From Hydrogenophaga sp. (GTDB lineage: Bacteria > Pseudomonadota > Gammaproteobacteria > Burkholderiales > Burkholderiaceae_C), in contig JAUXXN010000086.1 in NCBI GenBank assembly GCA_030684755.1, positions 1-17,552 on the forward strand: DNA of 17,552 bases. Reading direction: 5' to 3'. How positions within the stretch are numbered: position 1 is the first letter of the stretch; each line of letters starts with the position of its first letter. The notes below the pieces were generated by a model that saw only the letters and a list, made by a program, of their open reading frames with translations, was not told where the DNA came from and did no database searches. A program made the position numbers and the translations under genes. Of the stretch, positions 1 through 6,758 are shown piece by piece.

Positions 1-252
1 CTGGACTGCAACGACGGCGAGCTGCTGCACCGCTGGGTGAGCGACGGCCTGGGCCTGGGCTGGCGCAGCACCTGGGAAATTCAGGCGCAGTTGCAGCGCG
101 GCGAACTGGTCACGGTGCTCGACGAATTCGCCCTGCCCGCCTACGACATTTTGGCCGTCTACCCGCAGCAGCGGCACCTGCCCGCCAAGGTGCGGTTTTT
201 TATTCAGCATTTGAAGCAGGTGTATGCGCAACCGGGCTATTGGCTGCGGTGA
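1..252 (+). CDS. LysR-family transcriptional regulator, C-terminal fragment (5' end outside window)
   Basis: The frame is open from the first base and stops at a TGA at 250-252, giving the last 83 residues of a protein. The text around DGELLHRWVSDGLGLGW, followed by a Trp, an L..GEL.TVL-type segment and AVYPQQRHLPAKVRFFI, matches the end of the LysR effector-binding domain. In that family the 'G.G....' turn, the 'L..vL' strand and the 'yp..r.lp.kvraFidfl' helix are hallmarks. The N-terminal winged helix-turn-helix lies upstream of the window, so neither target nor effector can be read. The next gene downstream, on the same strand, is a purine deaminase-like amidohydrolase, but a repeat element separates the two, so a regulatory link is only a possibility. 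Family assignment is fairly secure; function is unknown. Confidence 0.8.
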   Translation: MDCNDGELLHRWVSDGLGLGWRSTWEIQAQLQRGELVTVLDEFALPAYDILAVYPQQRHLPAKVRFFIQHLKQVYAQPGYWLR

Positions 253-259
253 GGTGTGG

Positions 260-432
260 GAGAGCCCCCACCCCAACCCTCCCCCAGAGGGGGAGGGAGC
301 AAGACAAGGCGTGCGCAGGCGCCTCGCAACGTGGCATGTCTTGCCACTCCCCCGCTAAGGGATGTCTTGCCACTCCCCTCGCTGGGGCAAGTCTTGCCCC
401 TTCCCCCTCTGGGGGAAGGTTGGGATGGGGGC
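260..432. repeat. GC-rich paired-hairpin intergenic repeat, copy 1
   Basis: Two perfect 9-bp stem hairpins lie in opposite orientation. The left one (277-297) has stem CCCTCCCCC and loop AGA; the right one (399-419) has stem CCTTCCCCC and loop TCT. The outer arms 260-300 and 397-432 are imperfect inverted repeats of each other. Between them lie units of about 27 bp beginning GTCTTGCC (336-361, 362-389, 390-419), the last of which contains the right hairpin. A second copy of the same arms is at 3971-4109. This looks like a REP/BIME-type extragenic palindromic element. There is no T-tract, so a classical terminator is not supported. It fills most of the 257-bp gap between the LysR end and the amidohydrolase. 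Confidence 0.85.
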
Positions 433-509
433 TGGCGCGTGAAGGCAGGACCGTCCCGCTTTCACACACACCACGTCAAAATAACCACACTCTCAACCGC
501 CACCGCACC

Positions 510-1964
510 ATGAACACCCTGCTGATCCACAACGCCACCTGCATCGCCACCTTTGACCACGCCGACCCAGCGCGAGGGCGGGAGCTGAAAGACGCGTCGA
601 TCTTTGTGCGCGACAACGTGATCGAATGGATCGGCGCCGCCGCCGAGTTACCGCCCGCCCTGCTGGAATCGGCGGGCGAGACCATCGACGCACGCGGCCA
701 CCTGGTGACGCCAGGCTTGGTGAACACACACCACCACATGTACCAGTCGCTCACCCGGGCCATACCCGGCGTGCAAGACGCCGAGCTGTTCGGCTGGCTG
801 CGCGGGCTGTACCCCATTTGGGCGGGCTTGACACCCGAGATGGTGCGCGTGTCCACCCAAGTGGCCATGGCCGAGCTGCTGATGAGCGGCTGCACCACCA
901 GCAGCGACCACCTCTACATCTACCCCAACGGCGTGCGCCTGGAAGACAGCATAGAAGCCGCGCAAGGCATTGGCATGCGCTTTGTGGCCACACGCGGCAG
1001 CATGAGCGTGGGCCAGTCGCAAGGCGGCCTGCCGCCCGACCGCGTGGTGGAGCGCGAAGACGCGATTTTGAAAGACAGCCAGCGGCTGATTGAAACCTGG
1101 CACAGCGCGGCCCATGGCGCCATGGTGCAGGTGGCGCTGGCGCCGTGTTCGCCGTTTTCAGTAAGCCCGGCCTTGATGAAGCAAAGTGCCGAACTGGCCC
1201 GCAGCTTCAAGGGCCAAGGCGTGCGCCTGCACACCCACCTGGCCGAGAACGACCACGACATCGCCTACAGCCGCGAGAAGTTCAACAAAACCCCGGCGCA
1301 GTACGCGCAAGAACTGGGCTGGCTGGGCGACGACGTGTGGCACGCGCACTGCGTGAAGCTGGACGACGAAGGCATTTCGCTGTTTGCCGCCACCCGCACC
1401 GGCGTGGCCCATTGCCCGTGCAGCAACATGCGGCTGGCCAGCGGCATTGCGCCCATCCGCCGCATGCTCAACGCCGGTGTGCCCGTGGGCCTGGGGGTGG
1501 ACGGCAGCGCCAGCAACGACGCCGCCCACATGGTGAACGAAGCGCGCCAAGCCCTGCTGCTGGCCCGCGTGGGCCGCGCACTGCAAGCGCCCGAAACCCG
1601 CGACGGCAAAACCTTCTTCGGCTGCGACCTGGGCCCCGCCGAAATGACCGCACGCGACGCGCTGCACACCGCCACACGCGGCGGCGCGCAGGTGCTGGGC
1701 CGGCCCGACGTGGGCCACTTGGCACCGGGCATGTGCGCCGACTTCGCCCTGTTTGACCTGCGCACGCTGGGTTTTGCCGGTGGCGCGGTCCACGACCCCG
1801 TGGCCAGCCTGCTGCTGTGCGCCAGCCCGCCCGCTGCCTACACCGTGGTGAACGGGCGCGTGGTGGTGCGCCAAGGCCAGTTGACCACCGTGGACCTGGG
1901 GCCGCTGGTGGAGCGGCACAACCGGCTGGCGGTGAACTTGGCGCAAGCTGCACGCAGCGCCTGA
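510..1964 (+). CDS. 8-oxoguanine deaminase-like amidohydrolase (TrzN/AtzB-type)
   Basis: A 484-residue cytoplasmic metal-dependent hydrolase of the amidohydrolase superfamily, cog0402 type. The best match by eye is 8-oxoguanine deaminase, which turns 8-oxoguanine into urate plus ammonia; the triazine hydrolases TrzN and AtzB are close relatives. Visible metal ligands are H74 and H76 (VNTHHHMYQSLTRA), H243 (HTHLAEN), H280 (WHAHCVKL) and D331 (GVDGSASND). HCPCSNMRLASG at 301-312 is a strong family signature. The ATG at 510 is chosen because MNTLLIHNA is the normal N-terminus; the frame stays open upstream only through the GC-rich repeat. No strong Shine-Dalgarno is seen. The 3' end converges on the minus-strand FMN-binding protein 20 bp away. 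The amidohydrolase call is firm; the exact substrate is inferred. Confidence 0.9.
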   Translation: MNTLLIHNATCIATFDHADPARGRELKDASIFVRDNVIEWIGAAAELPPALLESAGETIDARGHLVTPGLVNTHHHMYQSLTRAIPGVQDAELFGWLRGLYPIWAGLTPEMVRVSTQVAMAELLMSGCTTSSDHLYIYPNGVRLEDSIEAAQGIGMRFVATRGSMSVGQSQGGLPPDRVVEREDAILKDSQRLIETWHSAAHGAMVQVALAPCSPFSVSPALMKQSAELARSFKGQGVRLHTHLAENDHDIAYSREKFNKTPAQYAQELGWLGDDVWHAHCVKLDDEGISLFAATRTGVAHCPCSNMRLASGIAPIRRMLNAGVPVGLGVDGSASNDAAHMVNEARQALLLARVGRALQAPETRDGKTFFGCDLGPAEMTARDALHTATRGGAQVLGRPDVGHLAPGMCADFALFDLRTLGFAGGAVHDPVASLLLCASPPAAYTVVNGRVVVRQGQLTTVDLGPLVERHNRLAVNLAQAARSA

Positions 1965-1983
1965 ACAAGGGAAAAAAGGCCAT

Positions 1984-2535
1984 TCAAGGCGTGAGCAACG
2001 TCACCGCCTGGCCTTCAATGCGGGCACGCCGGTGCTGGCCGTCCAAACCCAACGCCAGCCAGTCCATGGCCTGCACACGCGCCAGCACCACCGCCAAATG
2101 GTGCGCACCGGTGCCCGCTGGTGTCGGTCCCAGTTCCCCCTCAGCCCAAGGCTGGCCGGGCGGCTGCGCTGTCAAATAGTCGCACGCCGCCGCCGACTGC
2201 CCCACCCGCGCCCACGCCGCATCCACCTCGGGGCCGCAGGTCAACACCTCAAAACGCGCCGAAACCCGCAATTGCCAGCGCAACCGGGCACTCCAAAAAA
2301 CCAGCATGGCCTGCGGCTGGGCCTGCAATTCGGCCACCTTGGGGCTGCGCCCGTCGGTGAAAAAAGTCAGTTCGCCCACCGACTCCCGCGCTTGGCGCAA
2401 CACCACCGTGCGCGCATTCGGACATTGGTCAACCCCCACCGTGGCCAGCACCGGCGTGCGCCAGTCGTGGTGACGGTCTTGCGTGGCGCGGGCCAGTTCT
2501 TGCCAGATGCGGTGGGGCAGGTTGTCGGGGATCAT
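1984..2535 (-). CDS. Pyridoxamine 5'-phosphate oxidase-like FMN-binding protein (Alr4036/Pyridox_oxase_2 type)
   Basis: A 183-residue protein from the ATG at 2535; a TTG at 2556 would add seven residues (MTTQPAP), and neither start has a clear ribosome site. The split-barrel flavin fold is recognised by WRTPVLATVG, NARTVVLRQ, ELTFFTDGRSPKVAELQ, AMLVFW and RWQLRV, which together form the FMN/phosphate-binding half of PNPOx-like proteins. The end (MDWLALGLDGQHRRARIE) resembles the Alr4036-like branch and lacks the C-terminal R-x-P-x-R segment expected of true PdxH, so a genuine role in vitamin B6 synthesis is doubtful. It lies downstream of ccdB on the same strand with a short gap and could be co-transcribed with the toxin-antitoxin pair. 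The substrate is unknown. Confidence 0.85.
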   Translation of the reverse strand: MIPDNLPHRIWQELARATQDRHHDWRTPVLATVGVDQCPNARTVVLRQARESVGELTFFTDGRSPKVAELQAQPQAMLVFWSARLRWQLRVSARFEVLTCGPEVDAAWARVGQSAAACDYLTAQPPGQPWAEGELGPTPAGTGAHHLAVVLARVQAMDWLALGLDGQHRRARIEGQAVTLLTP

Positions 2536-2589
2536 GGGTGCGGGTTGCGTGGTCAATTTTCTAGGGTTGGCTCTACAGGCGCAGCCCCG

Positions 2590-2904
2590 TCAGAGGCCCG
2601 ACAAAACCGCATCCACAGCCGCCACCAGCGCGCTGGCTTGGTCAGCCACATTGGCCACCGGGTGGCGCAGCAGCTTGGCGGGCAGGGGCGCGGTGTAGTG
2701 CGCCAGCGCGTGCAGGCGCCGCCCGTTGACGTGGATCAGCGGGCACAGCACCTGGGGCACTTTGCCGCTGGCATCGGGCTCGGCGAGGGGCATGGTGAGG
2801 CGCGTGGCCAGAGCGTCAAGCAGGTCGCTCTGGATCACGACCACGTAGGGAATGCCATCTGCCCCACTGCGGCTGGGGTTGGGAAAAATGTCGTACTGCG
2901 CCAT
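2590..2904 (-). CDS. ccdB: CcdB-family toxin (DNA gyrase poison)
   Basis: A 104-residue protein with typical CcdB length and layout: MAQYDIFPNP, PYVVVIQSDLLDALATRLTMPL (20-40), VPQVLCPLIHVNGRRLHALAHYTAPLP (49-75), then a C-terminal helix. CcdB dimers trap DNA gyrase on DNA. The C-terminus, which contacts GyrA in the F-plasmid toxin through its Trp-Gly-Ile end, reads VLSGL here, so the Trp is a Ser while the Gly is kept. From memory, the Vibrio fischeri homologue also lacks that Trp and is still active, so loss of toxicity cannot be assumed. The ATG at 2904 follows the antitoxin stop by 7 bp, and the GGTGAG around that stop could act as its ribosome site. This is the usual antitoxin-then-toxin arrangement. 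Confidence 0.9.
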   Translation of the reverse strand: MAQYDIFPNPSRSGADGIPYVVVIQSDLLDALATRLTMPLAEPDASGKVPQVLCPLIHVNGRRLHALAHYTAPLPAKLLRHPVANVADQASALVAAVDAVLSGL

Positions 2905-2911
2905 GGTTGGC

Positions 2912-3181
2912 TCACCACGGGCGCAAGTCGGCACCGGGAATGCCGTGGGCTTCGACCCGCGCGTTCTGGGTGGCAATCCAGTCGCCGAACTCGGCCTCAA
3001 ACGCCTTTTTTCGTGCTGCAAGGCTGGCTCTGCCCTGCCCTGCCTGAAGGGCTTGGTAGAGCTGAGCAGACAGAATCACCGTGTCGAGTTGACCGGCTTT
3101 TTCCACGAACACAGGTTCGTGCTTGGCCTGGGCGCAGAGGCTGCCAAAACGGTTTTTGGCTTCGGTGGCGGTGACACGCAT
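2912..3181 (-). CDS. Antitoxin, hybrid of Phd/YefM-like N-terminus and CcdA-like C-terminal tail
   Basis: An 89-residue protein. The start at 3181 is supported by a perfect AAGGAG six bases upstream. Residues 1-45 (MRVTATEAKNRFGSL, then PVFVEKAGQLDTVILS) read as a Phd/YefM-fold DNA-binding and dimerisation domain. This family opens with 'v...eak.~f..ll..a....v.i...g....vl.s'. Residues 57-89 (RKKAFEAEFGDWIATQNARVEAHG, then IPGADLRPW) read instead like the CcdB-binding tail of CcdA, which typically carries 'N..ve.hG.....lR.w/f' at the very end. A classical CcdA has a ribbon-helix-helix N-terminus, which is not apparent here. With the adjacent CcdB this forms a type II toxin-antitoxin module that probably represses its own promoter. 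The role is secure; the domain-swap reading is by eye. Confidence 0.85.
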   Translation of the reverse strand: MRVTATEAKNRFGSLCAQAKHEPVFVEKAGQLDTVILSAQLYQALQAGQGRASLAARKKAFEAEFGDWIATQNARVEAHGIPGADLRPW

Positions 3182-3187
3182 AGCGGG

Positions 3188-3193
3188 CTCCTT
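3188..3193 (-). promoter_or_regulatory. Ribosome binding site of the antitoxin gene
   Basis: AAGGAG on the minus strand, six bases before the ATG at 3181. It is the strongest Shine-Dalgarno seen in the toxin-antitoxin region and decides this start over the longer open frame that runs upstream. The weaker site in front of ccdB is consistent with making antitoxin in excess over toxin. Confidence 0.75.
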
Positions 3194-3257
3194 GAGGCGA
3201 TTGGCCATTTTAGCCATCGTGCTTGTCTGGGTTTCCGCCTGCGCAAGCGCTAGGGTT

Positions 3258-3596
3258 TCAGCGCCGACTGTGGTGCTTGCGGGTGCGTTCCATAAAGTCG
3301 TCGGGCTTGGTTTTGACCCAGGCCACAAAGCGCGCCACCTCGGGGTGGCTCAGCAGCGCTTCGGCGGTGTGGTAACTGCGGGCCAGCTCGGTTTCACTCA
3401 GCACGGCGTGCACCTGCCGGTGGCACATGCGGTGCAGAAACAAGGTTTCGCGCCCGCCTTTGGACTTGGGCACCAAGTGGTGCGCGTCGCGCTGCGCGGC
3501 GGGTATGGCGCGGCCACACAGCGGGCAGATCGGGTCGGCCTGCGGCGGCTGGGGAATGGCCCGTGCGGCCATCAAAAGGCGGTTGATGCGACCCAT
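3258..3596 (-). CDS. HNH endonuclease domain protein
   Basis: A 112-residue small basic protein from the ATG at 3596; an upstream ATG at 3647 and an internal one at 3572 are alternatives, none with a strong ribosome site. A zinc-knuckle pair C24-x2-C27 (CPLCGRAI) is followed by the HNH beta-beta-alpha core: H39-H40 in DAHHLVPKSKGG, then LHRMCHRQVH with H55, C58, H59 and H63. The C-terminal part (HPEVARFVAWVKTKPDDFM, then a basic tail) is shared by a common proteobacterial family of stand-alone HNH proteins of unknown biological role. It lies 76 bp upstream of the antitoxin on the same strand and diverges from the Trp-rich protein gene. Nuclease activity is predicted from the motif only; no restriction or phage partner is visible. 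Confidence 0.85.
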   Translation of the reverse strand: MGRINRLLMAARAIPQPPQADPICPLCGRAIPAAQRDAHHLVPKSKGGRETLFLHRMCHRQVHAVLSETELARSYHTAEALLSHPEVARFVAWVKTKPDDFMERTRKHHSRR

Positions 3597-3621
3597 AGGG
3601 CGTGAAGTTAGCGCATCGGCC

Positions 3622-3705
3622 CCACAAAAGCCGGGCCGCCGCGCCATGCCCCCACGGTTGAACAGGGGCGGCGCGGGAGCACGCCAGCCGCGCCCGGCTT
3701 TGTGG
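3622..3705. repeat. Long imperfect nested inverted repeat (possible cruciform or hairpin)
   Basis: Outer arms at 3622-3636 (CCACAAAAGCCGGGC) and 3692-3705 (GCCCGGCTTTGTGG) pair over about 14 bp with one bulged A. Inside them CCGCGCC at 3639-3645 pairs with GGCGCGG at 3670-3676, and GCCCC at 3648-3652 with GGGGC at 3665-3669, leaving a 12-nt loop. The element occupies most of the 122-bp space between the divergent HNH and Trp-rich genes, where promoters would be expected. Its function is not known. Confidence 0.6.
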
Positions 3706-3718
3706 CAACCTCGCGCCC

Positions 3719-3940
3719 ATGAACCCCTTGCACCCCAAAAAACTGCTGCGCACCAAATGGACCGCCGTGCAACCCGTGGCGCGCAACAAACATTTCATGG
3801 TGGTGAAGGTGCTGGAGCCCGAACCCCCGGCCACCGCCCTGGAATGGGTGGAGCTGGAGGCGGTGTATTCGGGCACGGTCACGCGCATCGCTTGGCGGGA
3901 ACTGCGCGACACCGCGCGTTGGCGCCAGGGTTGGGTGTAG
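3719..3940 (+). CDS. Small Trp-rich conserved protein (TIGR02450/DUF2389 type)
   Basis: A 73-residue protein with the signature start NPLHPKKLLRTKWTAVQP, then KHFMVVKV, an acidic middle, LEAVYSGTVTRIAWRELRD and a closing RWRQGWV. The conserved tryptophans (KWTAV, EWVE, IAWREL, RWRQGW) fit the TIGR02450 Trp-rich family, found in many Gammaproteobacteria and Betaproteobacteria, whose function I do not know. There is no signal peptide or membrane segment, so it is presumably cytoplasmic. The ATG at 3719 is the only plausible start, although no Shine-Dalgarno is evident. It sits alone between the large dyad and repeat copy 2, divergent from the HNH gene, so context gives no functional hint. Confidence 0.85.
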   Translation: MNPLHPKKLLRTKWTAVQPVARNKHFMVVKVLEPEPPATALEWVELEAVYSGTVTRIAWRELRDTARWRQGWV

Positions 3941-3970
3941 CCACTTGGACAACCTGCAGAGCAGCCCCGG

Positions 3971-4109
3971 GAGAGCCCCCACCCCAACCCTCCCCCAGAG
4001 GGGGAGGGAGCCAAGACCGGGGCGCGCCGTCCCCAGCCAGGTTCCATCCCCGCTTGGCCCCTTCCCCGCTTGGCCCCTTCCCCCTCTGGGGGAAGGTTGG
4101 GATGGGGGC
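3971..4109. repeat. GC-rich paired-hairpin intergenic repeat, copy 2
   Basis: The same two arms as copy 1: left arm 3971-4011 with hairpin 3988-4008, and right arm 4074-4109 with hairpin 4076-4096. Left arms are identical over about 40 bp and right arms over 36 bp. The centre differs: here it has a perfect 16-bp tandem duplication, CCCCGCTTGGCCCCTT at 4048-4063 and 4064-4079, in place of the GTCTTGCC units of copy 1. It lies between the Trp-rich gene and the end of the esterase gene. No transposase or target-site duplication is seen. Confidence 0.85.
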
Positions 4110-4144
4110 CGCCTGTGCCGTCAACAAAGCAGCTCAAGCCGCCG

Positions 4145-4840
4145 TCAACGCCCCGCCAACACCTTAACCAGCCAGCCATTCAGATCAGAAATTTCCTGCG
4201 GGCACACCGAGTGCTCCATGGGGTAGGTGAACCAGTCCACGGGGTAGCCCAGCGCCTGCAAGGCGTCGCGGGCGGCTTCGCCACGCTCCAAAACCACCAC
4301 CGGGTCGTACTGGCCGTGGGCCAGAAAAATGGGGGTGTTTTGGTTGGCCTCACTGCGCTCGGCGGCGGTGTGCTCGGCCAGCGGCAGGTAGCCCGACAGC
4401 GCCACCAACCCAGCCAGCCGCTGCGGGGCGCGCAAACCGGCCAGCAAAGTCATGGCGCAGCCTTGCGAGAAACCCATGAGCACGGTGCGCTCGGGCGGCA
4501 CACCGCGCGCGGCTTCGCGGTTCAGCAGCTGCTGCACGATGCCTTGCGAAGCCCGCAAGCCAGGGCCGTCTTCACGCCGCATGCCCTGCGCATCGGGCGG
4601 CTCAATGTCGTACCAAGCGCGCATTTCGTATCCGCCGTTGATGGTGACTGGGCGCACCGGCGCGCTGGGGAAAACGAAGCGTACCGGGCCTACCTCGCTC
4701 AGGTCCAGCTCTTGGGCAATGGGCACAAAGTCGCTGCCATCGGCGCCCAAGCCGTGCAGCACCACAATGCTGGCCACGGGCTGGGCATCGGTGTCGCCAC
4801 CGGCAACGAGTTCCATGATTTCGATGGTTTGGTTGTTCAT
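4145..4840 (-). CDS. Carboxylesterase/phospholipase-type alpha/beta hydrolase
   Basis: A 231-residue cytoplasmic alpha/beta hydrolase of the Abhydrolase_2 (phospholipase/carboxylesterase) family, usual length about 220. The oxyanion-hole region is VVLHGLGADGSDFVP (27-40). The catalytic triad is S125 in GFSQG, D179 in HGQYDP and H210 in EHSV. RAWYDI (74-79) and DWFTYPMEHSVCPQE (202-216) are further family hallmarks. The ATG at 4840 gives the standard N-terminus; the frame continues 13 codons upstream without family resemblance. It is divergent from the acyl-CoA synthetase at 5045, so ester hydrolysis and fatty-acid activation could be co-controlled, but this is inference. The natural substrate (lysophospholipid, short ester or acyl-thioester) cannot be told from sequence. 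Confidence 0.92.
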   Translation of the reverse strand: MNNQTIEIMELVAGGDTDAQPVASIVVLHGLGADGSDFVPIAQELDLSEVGPVRFVFPSAPVRPVTINGGYEMRAWYDIEPPDAQGMRREDGPGLRASQGIVQQLLNREAARGVPPERTVLMGFSQGCAMTLLAGLRAPQRLAGLVALSGYLPLAEHTAAERSEANQNTPIFLAHGQYDPVVVLERGEAARDALQALGYPVDWFTYPMEHSVCPQEISDLNGWLVKVLAGR

Positions 4841-4994
4841 GGCAGCAGCATAGCGGGTGCTGCTCAACACGCGCCACAAACGCCACAGACAAGGCTCTGG
4901 TAGAGGGCAACGCCGCTTTGACGCACCTCAACCCTTGCTGCAACTGATCTGAATTCTCTAACCCACAGCAGGACAAACCCTCTGCCATCGCGGC

Positions 4995-5030
4995 TGTGTT
5001 GTTGATAGATTCAAAAAATTCAACACCACA
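4995..5030. promoter_or_regulatory. Dyad upstream of the acyl-CoA synthetase gene, possible operator
   Basis: TGTGTTGTTGA (4995-5005) and TCAACACCACA (5020-5030) are inverted repeats matching at 9 of 11 positions across a 14-bp AT-rich spacer. The right arm ends 14 bases before the ATG at 5045. Position suggests a repressor site for the synthetase, but no regulator gene is nearby and the match could be chance. Confidence 0.3.
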
Positions 5031-5044
5031 ACGAGACATATTCC

Positions 5045-6739
<1,695 letters not shown>

Positions 6740-6758
6740 CCCGCCATCGGCCAACGCG

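Noticed and set aside
336..419. CRISPR-like tandem units
   Set aside because: The units of about 27 bp are contiguous and diverged, have no spacers, and lie inside the hairpin repeat element; no cas genes are near.
240..509. 90-residue N-terminal extension of the amidohydrolase through the repeat element
   Set aside because: It starts inside the LysR gene and translates the GC-rich hairpins; the family N-terminus begins at the ATG at 510.
1984..2535. True PdxH (pyridoxine/pyridoxamine 5'-phosphate oxidase)
   Set aside because: The C-terminal R-x-P-x-R segment of PdxH is absent and the end matches Alr4036-like proteins instead.
3182..3328. 49-residue N-terminal extension of the antitoxin
   Set aside because: It overlaps the HNH gene end and lacks similarity; the ATG at 3181 has a perfect AAGGAG ribosome site.
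4918..4941. TTGACG as a -35 box for the acyl-CoA ligase gene
   Set aside because: No acceptable -10 hexamer lies at 16-18 bp spacing, so the promoter call is not supported.
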